Source of the DNA: Thermothelomyces thermophilus ATCC 42464
Taxonomy: Eukaryota > Ascomycota > Sordariomycetes > Sordariales > Chaetomiaceae
Assembly (NCBI RefSeq): GCF_000226095.1
Contig: NC_016474.1
Span: 4,960,001-5,024,000, forward strand
DNA: 64,000 nt
Reading direction: 5' to 3'
The notes below the pieces were generated by a model. The model had not been told where the DNA came from and searched no databases. It saw nothing but the letters and a program-made list of their open reading frames with translations. This document shows positions 25,327-35,955 of this stretch, piece by piece. Positions within the stretch are counted from its first letter, which is position 1; each line of letters opens with the position of its first letter. Both the position numbers and the translations under genes were made by a program.

Positions 25327-26129
25327 GATGCTGTGAAACTCGCGAGTCGGATTCTGCTCGTGTGCTCTGAGACAAGGAGTCAATTGGCAGAGCACTCACT
25401 GCAACCGAAGAAATTATTTCGAAATAGAGGAACGAACGAACGAATTCACCGGTTTATACGTATGGTACTCCGTGTCAAGGGTTTAGGGGCGTCCGGACGA
25501 GAACTCGCTTGTATTAATGTTTTGAGTTACCGTTGCACTCCGTTAGGCTGCCCGTGTTTATTTAGGTTGTGGACATGTGGGGGATGACACGGCGGGGCAG
25601 TGCAGATAGATGGTAAAGCTGAGAGAGGAGGCGGCGACAGAGGTGCAATCAGCCCTTGGCAGTGCAGGTAGGCAGGCCCCGATCGGCAGTGCTACCTCAT
25701 TCCTTGGATCCGTCACCGCAAAGGAACCCTTCCGAGAGTCGTAGCACGTCTCAAAGGAGTCGATTCTAGAGAGCGCTAGAGTATGCCGTGCAACGAGAGT
25801 CAATTCAGACTCTGAAGACCGCGGACAACGAAGCTGACGTTGGCCTCGGTCAACCCAACGTTTGTCCTTCCTGTGCCCAGGTCACAATGCTATGGAATTC
25901 ATCGGTTGGGACTCCCCGATCGAGCAGGGGAAGTATCCTCCAAAAGATTGTTTCTTCTTGTTCCAAAGTATTGAATCCACGCCCTTCGAGGTGGGTTGAC
26001 CCCACCATGTGTCGAAGATGCGGGGAAAAAAGAATGTTGTTTACCCACCACCTATCGTGGACATGATAAAAGGGGCGGCGCGATCGATGCAGACCGCATC
26101 AGCAGTTTGGACTGCATTCACCCGCAATC
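25327..26129. other. divergent promoter region, no gene seen
   Basis: Between the phosphoesterase gene (minus) and the GNAT gene (plus), so it serves as promoter for both. I recognise no specific motif. Confidence 0.55.
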
Positions 26130-26753
26130 ATGGCCGCAAATACTGCTACTGTCCGGCATGCCCGCCGTGAAGGTGCTGCTTTTCTCCTCCTCTCCCCTCC
26201 TACTTTTCCGCTTGATCAGCTAACTCGACAACCAGACGTTCCCGCGATCCTGGAGCTGATCCGCGAGCTGGCCGACTACGAGCACGCGCTGGATGCTGTC
26301 GAAGCCACCGAGGACAAGCTTCTTGACACCATCGCCTTCGCGCCCTCGGACTCGCCCGCCGCCGGCAGCAGCAGCACCCTTCCGCAAACGGAACCCACAT
26401 CCCCGTCCAAACCCGCCCGGTGCTTGGTCCTCACCACGCCCTCTGGCACCGTGGCCGGCATCGCCCTCTACTTCTACAACTACAGCACCTGGCGCGCGCG
26501 GCCGGGTATCTACCTTGAGGACCTCTACGTGCGGCAGAGCGAGCGTGGGAAGGGCTACGGCAAGCGCCTGCTGGTCGAGCTGGCCAAAGAGGTCGTAGCC
26601 TTGAAGGGCGGTCGGCTCGAGTGGGTGGTTCTCAAGTGGAACGAGCCGTCGATCAAGTTCTACGAGAGCATCGGCGCCAAGATGATGAGCGAATGGGTGG
26701 GTATGAGGGTGGATGGGGATGCGCTGAACAAGTTGGCGACATTGTTGGACTAA
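26130..26753 (+). CDS. GNAT acetyltransferase, SSAT/thialysine-type
   Basis: Two exons, 26130-26172 and 26236-26753, give 186 aa. The intron (26173-26235) has a GCTAAC branch point. Reading through it would insert 21 residues into the first beta-alpha unit, while splicing gives VRHARREDVPAILELIRELA, the standard start of the family. The acetyl-CoA-binding motif A is EDLYVRQSERGKGYGKRLL (the RxxGxG/A loop), followed by LEWVVLKWNEPSIKFYESIG. The insert-free length and the STW-ARPGIYLED segment match spermidine/spermine or thialysine N-acetyltransferases, which acetylate small polyamines or thia-lysine in the cytosol. The true substrate cannot be told from sequence. It is convergent with the LYR gene, with 154 bp between stop codons. 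Confidence 0.88.
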   Translation: MAANTATVRHARREGAAFLLLSPPTFPLDQLTRQPDVPAILELIRELADYEHALDAVEATEDKLLDTIAFAPSDSPAAGSSSTLPQTEPTSPSKPARCLVLTTPSGTVAGIALYFYNYSTWRARPGIYLEDLYVRQSERGKGYGKRLLVELAKEVVALKGGRLEWVVLKWNEPSIKFYESIGAKMMSEWVGMRVDGDALNKLATLLD

Positions 26754-26907
26754 GCGGAGAGGTCGACGATGCGGGGACAGAGCAGTGCAGTGGCTGCTCG
26801 TTCTGTTTGGCGTTCTCAGAAGGAATAAGGCTCTGGCGCCAGGTGGGATTACACTGGTGGCTGTTGGCACGCGCACCGGACTTGGGAGACCTCAGTTCCA
26901 GCCTCGC

Positions 26908-27987
26908 TCATGTGGTGCTGTTTTTGCCCCTAGTTTTGGGTTTCTCGGCATATGGAAAATCCTTGAAGAACTCCATCATGCCTGCGGTGGCCGATGCAGG
27001 TTGGTGGTCAAGCTTTCCCCAGCGAATATCCCACCCTTTGCCATCCGGTTGTTTCTTCATGGTCGCGGTCAGGTTCCATATGTATTCGAACATGCGCCGC
27101 CACGCCCGTCTTGTGTAGTTGTGACAGCCAATGGGCCGAGGGTCCCCCGTTGGCGTGTTGTCGTCCACCGCTCCCGTCAGGAGCTTGTTCCTTCTGTTTG
27201 CCGGCCGGTCAACAATGGCGACAGGTTTTATGGCGTACGACTGCCAATCCCAGCTCCGCTTGGCTTGCGACGCCTCCGACATGCTTTTTGCTAGAGCGCG
27301 CCGGGGAGGAGGGAGCCATCCCTGGGCCGTCCCCTCGGCGATAGCCTGAAGCGCCTTCCATTCCTCCACGGGAAGCGGTGGCATGATCTTGTCTGCCGCG
27401 GATTTCCACATATTTTTCAGTTTTGTCCGGGCGAGCTTGATAGGAAGCGGGCGGCCCCAGGCATTCTCCTTGGGCAGCTTCTTTTCCGGAGTCACCTGGT
27501 TGATGGTGATGGGCATTTTTGGGGAATTATTCAGAGAGGCATTGATCTGGGAGAGGGCGAACGTGCGCAGCTTCTCCACATCCCAGTCGTCCAACCAGTC
27601 TGAGGTCTTGTATTTCTCGGCATGAGGAGCCATCTCGGCGACGTATTCGGCTAGCTCCTTTGTGTTCGTCGGCATGTCGCGCTGCACAAGGCGCGACACC
27701 AATTCACGTCGTCGGCGGCCGATGCGTCCAAACGCCCGAAGCATTACCCGGCGCATGCGGGCCATGTCGCCAGAATTGGCCGCCCGGAGGACACGGAGCT
27801 CATGAAGTCCGTCTCGAACATGCTTCGGTCCTCTCTCCGCATCTCCCTTGTCTCTTCGGAACCGAGCTTTGATGAGTTTGTCTGCCGACCGTCGTACAAG
27901 TGGAGGGAGATACGAGGATTCGCGAAGAAGATGGCGGTAGAGGTGTAGCGGCATCTGAGGCTTCGGTATGCGCAGAGGGCAGGACAT
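26908..27987 (-). CDS. LYR-motif (Cup1-like/Complex1_LYR) protein
   Basis: A single-exon gene of 359 aa. The LYR tripeptide sits at residues 16-18 (PLHLYRHLLRESSYLPPLVR), followed by a basic helical region (RRDKG, MRRVMLRAFGRIGRRRREL) of the LYR fold. LYR proteins are small mitochondrial adaptors that bind the Fe-S transfer machinery or acyl carrier protein. This longer fungal type has an added C-terminal half of unknown function. ATG 27987 was chosen because the frame upstream (to 28233) is unconserved and begins among promoter-like AT-rich sequence. The specific client is unknown. Confidence 0.75.
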   Translation of the reverse strand: MSCPLRIPKPQMPLHLYRHLLRESSYLPPLVRRSADKLIKARFRRDKGDAERGPKHVRDGLHELRVLRAANSGDMARMRRVMLRAFGRIGRRRRELVSRLVQRDMPTNTKELAEYVAEMAPHAEKYKTSDWLDDWDVEKLRTFALSQINASLNNSPKMPITINQVTPEKKLPKENAWGRPLPIKLARTKLKNMWKSAADKIMPPLPVEEWKALQAIAEGTAQGWLPPPRRALAKSMSEASQAKRSWDWQSYAIKPVAIVDRPANRRNKLLTGAVDDNTPTGDPRPIGCHNYTRRAWRRMFEYIWNLTATMKKQPDGKGWDIRWGKLDHQPASATAGMMEFFKDFPYAEKPKTRGKNSTT

Positions 27988-28886
27988 TTTTGAATCTGTT
28001 AAGCCGGCTGTTGCCGGCAAATGGTGTTGATGGTTGCAATGATAAAGGTCGGGTCCTGTATTAACGCAAAAGGTGCAGTGGCACGTGAGTTGAACTGTGA
28101 GTTGAACTTCGGTAATACTAGTAATCTGTTCCGTGCATACAGTACCTAGTGTGCTCCATAACTTCGTACTTGCGTACGTATTACGAATGACATGTTTCGT
28201 CAACCTCTGTTTTGTATGGTGGGCCGTGCACATGCCAATTCTTTGGCGCTTGCCTAACTGAGCGAGCGTGTCTCCGTCGGCAGCCCCTCCTTTTTCGGCG
28301 GGGATTGAAATGGCGCGTCTTCTGGCTTCCCTGACCGAGACACGCCCACCAGAACACGAAAATCACACGTCGGCAACTCGTGTCTTAATTGCTCTTCGCT
28401 GTAGTCCGCGCCGACACTATATCGCGATATCCTTAATCACTTATCTCTTGTCTATTCTTTCGCCTTAAGTAATACACATTCTCTCGTGTGCGGCTCGGCA
28501 GCATCTCGACTGACTTAATCTACAGTACAGCTGTTGACCCCATTTCCCTTTCCGTAACCCACTGCAACGCACGACTGGCCGGGCTTTTGCGTGCTCTTCT
28601 CGTGAATCCAGCGCCGCACTCTTACCGCTCGCTCGCTGGCACACCCAACATCCGACTGATCCCGCCACGAACGTCTGATAGACGAATCATATTCTACATC
28701 CTCAATACTAATCTCTTCAATTGGGAGCTTTTTTTGTCCGAATTTCCAGCTATAATCTCTGGTCACCGCCTCATCGTCCCCGAAACTCTGAATCCGCATC
28801 GCGCCCCCCGCCTTCTCCCAGGAGGCCGTCGAACGGCTCTCGCCTAGTAGTCTAAGGTGCGCTGCCATCGGGCGAGTTTATCAAGG
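27988..28886. other. divergent promoter, LYR gene / APSES factor gene
   Basis: About 900 bp between two divergently transcribed starts. The part nearest the APSES gene is C/T-rich, as in long fungal 5' leaders. No ACGCGT box was seen here. Confidence 0.55.
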
Positions 28887-31523
28887 ATGCAGCCATCACC
28901 GATGCGCGGCAGCTCTCAGCAGCAGCCGCAGCACTCGCAACCCTCTTCCCAACAATCCTTCTCCATGAGCCAGCCGTCCTCCCAAACGACAGGGTACCGG
29001 CAGTACGCCGACATGCCCCAAAAGTCACAGACCGAACCAGATATGGGAATCTATTCGGTGCGTCTGCAAACATCGGTTCCCGTCCCCCTACTACCTTGTT
29101 AATGCGCTTTTTTAGGCCGTCTATTCTGGCGTCAATGTTTACGAGATGGAAGTTAATAACGTCGCCGTCATGCGACGCCAGGCCGACGGTTGGCTCAACG
29201 CGACTCAGATCCTCAAAGTTGCTGGTGTGGATAAGGGCCGACGTACTAAGATTCTGGAGAAGGAGATACAGACAGGGGAGCATGAGAAGGTCCAAGGGGG
29301 TTACGGAAAATACCAGGGTACCTGGATCCCCTTTGAGCGTGGCTATGAGGTCTGCCGCCAGTACGGCGTAGAAGAGATGCTTATGAAGCTCTTGACGCAC
29401 AAGCGAGGTCAGGAGGGGGAAGGGGCCGATGTGGACACGCCGACCAAGGAGCAAGCCATGGCCGCCCAGAGGAAGCGCATGTACAATGCGAGTTCGCAGG
29501 AGTCGCGCACCAACGGTATGTCTGGCACCTTCTTCAAGAACATCTCGTCTACAGCATCCCACGCGATAAACGCCATCAGCAAGGCTCGATTCGACTCCCC
29601 AGGGCCTCGAAATCGCAGTGGCCCGAGCCGCGCTCCTAGTTTCCACCGCCAGTCATCCATGCAAGACGCCAACGATATTCCGGCAAACTCGCAACAAAGC
29701 TTCGTGTCCGACTACGGTCATGCCGAATCCGCTTTTGGATCGCAGACAACCCAAGCAGCACCCGGTGAAACCGATCAGCCTCCTAGGAAACGGCAGAGGG
29801 TACTCACGCCAGCGAATAGTTTTGGAGGCTTAACCCCAACGTACCCCCAGATCGATGGGTACGCGGCCAACTACCCGGGGTCACCCACAGAGCCAAACGA
29901 ATCGTTCATCTATTCCCAGGCTGGCATCCACGTCGAGCAGGAGCCAAATTATGCCCCCGGGCCGCTCCGGCCTCTACCGCACGAAATGTCTCCCGAAGCT
30001 GAAGCGAAACGAAGCATGCTCATGGGGCTCTTCATGGATCCAAATGGCCCGGATGAGGCGAAAAAGAACGTCCTTCGCAGCATGACTCCCCAGGAGCTTG
30101 ATATGCCCATCGACAACCAGAGCCATACGGCCTTGCACTGGGCTGCAACCTTGTCTCGGATGCCTCTCTTGAGGGCACTCATTGAGGCCGGCGCAAGCCC
30201 ATTCCGTGTCAATAAGGCGGGTGAGACGGCATTGATGCGCGCCTGCATCGTGACCAATTCAATGGACCACAACTCATTCCCAGAGTTACTGGACGTCCTG
30301 GGCGTCACAATCGACGTGCGGGACGATAAGGGCAGGACTGTGTTGCACCACATCGCCGTGACAAGCGCTGTGAAGGGCAGGAACTCTGCGAGCCGGTACT
30401 ATCTCGAGAGTTTGTTGGAGTGGGTTGTGCGGCAAGGCAGCGCTCCGAGCAGCCAAAACCCCCAAGGCAGTTTCAGCGCACCTGCAAAGATGGGCATTGG
30501 CCGTTTCATGAGCGAGATTGTCAACGCCCAGGACAATAGCGGCGATACAGCGTTGAACATCGCCGCGCGGATCGGCAACCGAAGTATTGTGTCGCAGCTC
30601 CTGGAAGTAGGGGCGGACCCCAACATTGCCAATCGCGCAGGCCTGAGACCTGTGGACTTCGGCATTGGAACAGATGTTGAAGGCCACCGGAATGGCGAAA
30701 TATCGGAGCGGAATGGGGGCTCGCAGGGTTCGAATCAGAAAACCAGGGAAAATAGCGACGAGGTGGTCAGCTGTAAGTCCAATCCCAGGACCGTATTTTC
30801 CTGTCTCGCCCTTCGTTTTAATGCTAACGATTTGCAGCTATCACTCACCTCATCAGCGAGTCGTCTTCACTCTTCCAGAACGAGTTGAAGAAGAAGCAGG
30901 AGGCTATCGATGCTCTGCACAGCTCATTACGAACCACGTCGGCTCAGGTCGGCGAGGCTCGCCGTACCTTGGAGTCCTTACAAGAAAAGCTCAAGGCTCA
31001 GCAGCTCGCGCGCCAAAAGGTGATCAACCTCAAGCGTGCATGCCAGGAAGAAGAGTACCAGCTGCTTCAACTGGAACAGCGCCACGGCCGTCTGGATGTT
31101 GACGCTGCCAATGCATGGGAGATGGAGCTCGAATCGATCCTGGATAATATTGCCGCAGCCAGGGCACAGCAACAACAACAACAACAGCAGCAGCAGCAGC
31201 AGCAACCCAGTGACAATGGGTCATACCAGAAAGTAGTAGAAGAGCAAGTTGCGCGCTTGCCCAGGGCGGCTATTATACGTGCGCGGCTCAACGCGTTGCG
31301 TGACCGCTCGGCTCAGACTCGCCGGGCAGTGGAGGCGCTCCGGGCTCGGAGCAAAGACAGGGAGCTTAAATACCGGCGGCTGGTGGCGCTGTGTACGCGC
31401 CGGCCCGAGAATGAGGTGGACGGGCTGCTGGACACGCTGACGAGGGCAGTCGAGTCGGAGAAAGGGGAGTTGGAGATCGCAAGGGTCAGGAGATTTTTGG
31501 GCGGGGTGGAAGGGGTCGCCTGA
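28887..31523 (+). CDS. APSES transcription factor with ankyrin repeats (Mbp1/Res-type MBF subunit)
   Basis: Three exons, 28887-29057, 29116-30772 and 30838-31523, total 2514 nt (837 aa). A Gln/Ser-rich N-terminus precedes the APSES/KilA-N DNA-binding domain (about residues 57-165: AVYSGVNVYEMEVN, RRQADGWLNATQILK, KVQGGYGKYQGTWIPFERG). Ankyrin repeats lie at about 390-570 (HTALHWAATLSRMPLLRALI and GDTALNIAARIGNRSIVSQL). A long coiled coil with a Gln run fills the C-terminus (about 610-837). The architecture is that of the DNA-binding subunits of MBF/SBF, which bind ACGCGT boxes and drive G1/S genes in the nucleus. It has the DNA-binding domain, unlike Swi6. The first intron falls just before the APSES domain, with a GTGCGT donor. 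Confidence 0.9.
31168..31205. repeat. CAA/CAG repeat coding poly-Gln
   Basis: An uninterrupted run of CAA and CAG codons encoding about 13 Gln in the coiled-coil tail of the APSES factor, near residues 720-733. CAA codons come first, then CAG. It is likely to vary in length. Confidence 0.9.
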
Positions 31524-31845
31524 AGCCCAGTTTCACTCTACTGGGCTGCTTGTCGAGTGCCATTGGTGTTGTACATAGCAATTTGTTGTTTTTTACCCGG
31601 AATTTGTGTGCTTTGCCCTGAAAGGGGGATCATTAACTTGATAGCATGCTGGTTGTCGCACGCATCTTTCATCAGGCGTGTTTTGGGATAGGAAGACCAT
31701 GAGAGCTTCAGAAACTGCGGTAGTGTTCATCAGTGTTAGGGCCGCGTGATGATCCGGAGCCAAATCTTGGGAAAGAAATTCTTGGTTCGCATCGCAGGGG
31801 CGGTTTCCTATGCCCATACGCTATCTACGAGCTCTATGACGGGTC
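31524..31845. other. convergent 3' intergenic region
   Basis: Between the stops of the APSES gene and the Met8-like gene. Nothing recognised. Confidence 0.6.
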
Positions 31846-32711
31846 TCAAGCGCCGACACTAAACCCGAAAGACCCGTCAAATCCCACGTCGCCGAACTCG
31901 GGGTTGACACGCATCGCCTTGAGCGTTTCGAGTGATGGGACATTCCCATCGGGATAGAAGCGAAGGAGATTGCCAATGTCCTCCTCCGTCAACTCACACA
32001 TCTCATCCCAAGCGTACGCATCGCTAACCTTTGTCATCCACGCCATCCGCTTTGATCCTTCCTCTGGGCTGGGCGCAATCTGGCGCAGCCTCACCCGGAG
32101 CTCGCCCACCGTCTCAATCGCCCTCCCGGCGTTGGATGGAAGGCATTCCGCAATGAACTTGCGGATGGTGCTCGCCAACCTCGGGCCCTTGCCGTTTGTG
32201 CTGACCATGATCTGCAATGGCCCATCGCGGTGCACGCTACCGAAGTAAAAGTCGCATTCGGGTGGCACGTCGGCGATGTTGGCGGGGATGCGGCGCTCTT
32301 TGCAGAGCTTCCAGATGGCGGTAGACGCGGCTGGGTCATCGATAGCCACCAGCACCATGTCCGCACCGTCCAGGTCGGAGGGCTCGAAGTTACGGTCAAC
32401 GTGCGTGACCTGCTTCTGGGCGACCCGGTAGGCGACCTCAGGGTTGAGGCGGGCGGCGGGGGAGACGACGGTCACATTGGCATCGGCATTGAGGCAGTGG
32501 AGGATGCGCCCCGCGGCGACCTGGTGATGTTGAAAGAGGGAAGTCAGTCGGTAAATCACCAAACGGATGGATTGGGGATGTTATCCGAGCTCGGAGAATA
32601 ACCTACCTCTCCTCCGCCGACGACTAGGACTTTCTTGCCCTTGATCTGCCACGCAATGATCAAGCTTCCTCCTCCCTGAACCTCGGGAAACTTTGCCGGC
32701 GTTTGGGCCAT
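31846..32711 (-). CDS. siroheme synthase Met8 (precorrin-2 dehydrogenase/ferrochelatase)
   Basis: Two exons, 32711-32607 and 32520-31846, give 259 aa. The join across the 85-nt intron builds the NAD-binding loop VVGGGEVAAGRI at residues 31-42. Family motifs follow: VTVVSP, DMVLVAIDDP, IPANIADVPPECDFYFGSV, and VSTNGKGPRLASTIR, then the C-terminal helical domain. Yeast Met8 oxidises precorrin-2 with NAD and inserts ferrous iron to make siroheme, the cofactor of sulfite and nitrite reductase. It works in the cytosol as a dimer. Length fits the stand-alone fungal enzyme (yeast Met8 is 274 aa). A SulP sulfate transporter lies about 19 kb away, probably by coincidence. Confidence 0.92.
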
Positions 32712-33275
32712 GCCTTTTCTCTTTCAATTTTTTTTCAGGACATGCAGAGCCTCGGGATGGCTCTTGAATAGCCGTGTGGTTGCAAGGGCAGAGTCATTGC
32801 GCGACTGCGAGGTGGGAACAGTTCCGCGGGGAGAACTTCACCTGGAGCCTCGATCGGGAGTGCCAAAAGAACGCTCGTCATTGGGCGACTTGGCTTTCAC
32901 AAGCGCCATCGATAAGGCTTTAGGGGCCCACCACTGCTCGCAGCTAGTTAACCTTTTACGCATGGTTCTTGGTTGGCGGCTTGGGGAGGCAAGACCCACC
33001 GAATCCCAGGCTCTGGTCCCCGCCAAGCCAACCAGCAACTGGGAATCCCGCGACCCGGGACCATCGCATCGCCTGGTAATCCGGACATCCGTATCTCGGT
33101 TGCTTCATCCATTCCCGGCGACCGCCGCCATCCGCCTTTGTGGAACCATTCGGCCAAAGCCATCATGTGCATGGGATCAGCAGCGCGCAACAAGGATTAG
33201 GGGGATATCCCTAGCGGCATCAAGCGGATTGCGGATTCGTTTGCGGCCGCGCGCGAATCCCGCGACGGCGACGCC
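32712..33275. other. divergent promoter, Met8 / Vac1 genes
   Basis: About 560 bp between divergent starts. A long open frame runs across it into the FYVE gene (from 32710), but its translation before 33276 is unconserved and I do not call it coding. Confidence 0.6.
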
Positions 33276-35402
33276 ATGTCTGCCCGGAGACTCGGCGGCG
33301 GCAGGGTCCTGGGCAGCGGTAAAGGTCTCGCCCCTCCGCCTCCTGCTCACGCCCCGCGAGCCACGAGCCCGTTTGCACCGCCGTCCGAAAGCAGTACGGT
33401 GTCCCTCCGATCTCGAAACTCGACGCCCGTCTCGCTCTCGCCCTCGTCTTCCAGTCCGCTTCCCGACTTTTCCCAGGACCTCGCCTCCAATGTCACCGTT
33501 GGCGGGCCGTCCAACGGCGCCTCGGCCGGAAACAAGCTGGCGTGCCCAATATGCGAGGAGGAGATGGTGCGTTGTGGGACTAGATGTAGCACGGGGTTCT
33601 AGCGTGCTGACGGGGCCTCTGCAGGTGACATTGCTCCAACTGAACAGACACCTGGACGACGTGCACCAGGAATTGCCCGAGGCAGAGCAAGACGAAGTCA
33701 AATCGTGGTTTGAGAAGCAGGTCCTAAAGGCCAAGAGGTTTCAACCTCTGTCGCTCATCAATCAAAAGCTCCGAGGCTTGGACGTGTTCGAGTCGAACGA
33801 GACGCAGCCCATCTCAGTGAGCGCCGGACCCGGCCGACCCGTCGAGACGGTAATCGATCCCGAGGAGTTGGTCACGAGGAAGCACTGGCAGCGGCCGACG
33901 GGACACGATGTGTGTACCGACCCTCTATGCGACCGCAGATTGGGCCCCCTCAGCGGCAGCGTCAACTGTCGAAAGTGCGGCCGGCTGTTCTGTGAGATGC
34001 ACACCATGTATCAGATGAAGCTGTCGCGGTCAGCCAACCACGAACCGGTCAGGGGTGTGTGGTGCCGGGTGTGCGAGACATGCTACAAGTCGAGGGAGGG
34101 ATACAACGATCATACGGGCCTATCGCGCGATCACACGGCCGATTTTACTGCCGTCCGGGCAAAGAAGGTGGAAAGACAGCGGCTGGAAGTGCAGAGGCTG
34201 GAGAAGCGGCTGACGAAGCTGACTCGGCTACTTGTCGAAGCTCCCCCAGAGACTGGCGTGAACTCGACCCTGCTGACCCCGTTGGGTGGACAAAGGAGTC
34301 AGAGGAAGATGATCGAGCAATCGGTCGTGACCTGGGAGGACGACGCGGCCGTCCCCAGGTGCCCATTCTGCAAGCAGGAGTTCAAGCCCTGGACGTTCAG
34401 GAGGCACCACTGCAGGATATGTGGCCGCGTCGTATGTGCTGACCCACAAACGAATTGTTCAAGCGAGGTTGGCTTGAACGTCGCAAACCGTTGGTATGCC
34501 CGTGTCAAATGAGAGGCAATCGGTCGGCTGACCTTGGGACAGCAAATGCCATAGCCACCACCGAGAAAGCGACTGCTGCCCCCGAAAATGGGCAAGTCAG
34601 TATCGACATTCGGATGTGCTGCGAGTGTAAACATACAATCTTCTCCCATCGAGATTTTCTCGAGTCCATCAAACACCGCCCGCCCGACCAGCGTGCCTAC
34701 GAAACCCTGCGCCAGTTTGAGCACGGTATCCAAATGCTGTTGCCCTCGTTTCACAAAGCGCTACAGGCGCTGCAGCCCCCTGACGAGAACCCAGATCGAC
34801 CGGACAAACCGCCGCCCACCCATGCCCAGATCCAGGAGGCGGCCAAGATCCGTAAACGCCTCACTGACGCCTTTGCAAAGTACGACCTCGCTGCGAAGCG
34901 CATCCGCAACATGAAGACGGATAGTCCAACGCAGCTCCGTCTCCAAAAGGCCATCTACGCATCCGCTTCGGCCTTTCTGCACGCCAATCTGATACCTCTC
35001 AAGAGTGTTCCCTCGATGCTGAAATCTCAGAGCTCCAGCCAACGCAGGCTTCTCTCGGGCGGGAATGGGTCGTCGCACGCCATTTCCTCTCCGCTGCGGA
35101 ACGGCGAGTCGGCACGATTCGACCCGGAAACGTCAAGCTTAGGCGGAGCGAGCGAAGTGAGCACGGCCGTCTCGGCGGCTTTAGAAACGGAGGAGAAGGA
35201 GGCGCGGGAGAGGCTGGTGGTGCTTGAAGAGCAGCGGTTCCTGGTTCAGGAAATGCTGAACCATGCGCGGGGGGCCAGGCGGTTTGAAGAAGCAGGCGCC
35301 CTGACGAGGAACCTCGAGGAGCTAGACAAAGAAATTGAAGCTGCCAAGCGACTGGTGGCAGGGGTGGAGGAGAGATGGGAGGGGCTCTATGCGGGAACAT
35401 GA
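33276..35402 (+). CDS. FYVE-domain endosomal protein Vac1/Pep7 (rabenosyn-5-like)
   Basis: Three exons, 33276-33566, 33625-34489 and 34543-35402, give 671 aa. Domains in order: Ser/Pro-rich N-terminus, a C2H2 finger (about 89-113, ACPICEEEM...HLDDVH, split by intron 1), a first FYVE-like finger (about 188-262, NCRKCGRLFCEMH), a second FYVE finger with the basic RRHHCRICGRVVC signature (about 347-420), then helical Rab-binding segments ending in a coiled coil. Vac1/Pep7 binds PI3P and Rab5-type GTPases on endosomes and tethers Golgi-derived vesicles for vacuolar delivery. Intron 2 is the weak point: only a GTTGGT donor (34490) keeps frame, while the better-looking GTATGC four bases on does not. 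The start at 33276 is preferred to upstream in-frame ATGs, whose translation is unconserved. Confidence 0.88.
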
Positions 35403-35809
35403 GCTACCTCGTCGGAACAGAAAACCTGTGCTTATTAGGTTAATTAATTTGGTTAAGGAGATGGGATCAGCATTGCATGGAGTTTGGAGCACTACACGGA
35501 AGGGGAGGGGACTCCAAGGGTCTTATGTAATTCTATAGTCGCTAGTGGTACAAGGCTTCTTCTTTAGCCGCCAGTATGCAGTGATTAATCCGTATCCGGA
35601 TACTCATTGAGATTATCGAGATCGCTTTCCATAGCTGTTTTTGTTGGCCAAGCATGTCTGCGGTAATATCGGGTTAGGGTTGATTTTCCAGATCCTTGCT
35701 CCCAGTCAGACCCCGCCATGACCGCACTTCATACACCATCCACGTTCCCCTCGTTGACCCTTTGTTTCTTGACCGCACGAAGAATTGGGGCATGATTTAG
35801 CTCTTCTCG

Positions 35810-35815
35810 ACGCGT
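35810..35815. promoter_or_regulatory. MCB (MluI box, ACGCGT), distal
   Basis: ACGCGT within GACGCGTCA, 141-146 bp upstream of the Fta1/CENP-L start. ACGCGT is the established binding word of MBF. It pairs with an identical nine-base copy 72 bp downstream. Confidence 0.5.
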
Positions 35816-35881
35816 CACTTTAGCCTTCCTGTCACACCCGGCCGCTCAATTAGCATAAAGTCGAATAGCGAATTGCTCGCG

Positions 35882-35887
35882 ACGCGT
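35882..35887. promoter_or_regulatory. MCB (MluI box, ACGCGT), proximal
   Basis: A second ACGCGT in the same GACGCGTCA context, 69-74 bp upstream of the Fta1/CENP-L start. Two close, identical copies make a regulatory role more likely than either alone. Confidence 0.5.
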
Positions 35888-35955
35888 CAAAGCCGTCGAC
35901 GTTAGCAACGCCATTCCCGTGGCCAATCAACCCGCCCACCCACCCATCCAATCCC

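Larger units (their letters stand above)
35403..35955 (+). other. intergenic, promoter of the Fta1/CENP-L gene
   Basis: About 550 bp with two MluI cell-cycle boxes (separate entries) and a short GGGTTAGGGTTG word at 35671-35682. No gene seen. Confidence 0.6.

Noticed and set aside
32710-33275. Upstream extension of the FYVE-gene frame
   Set aside because: The frame is open by chance; its translation is unconserved, and the good start is 33276.
35671-35682. Telomere-like word GGGTTAGGGTTG
   Set aside because: Fewer than two full repeats; no array, so neither a telomere nor a convincing interstitial tract.
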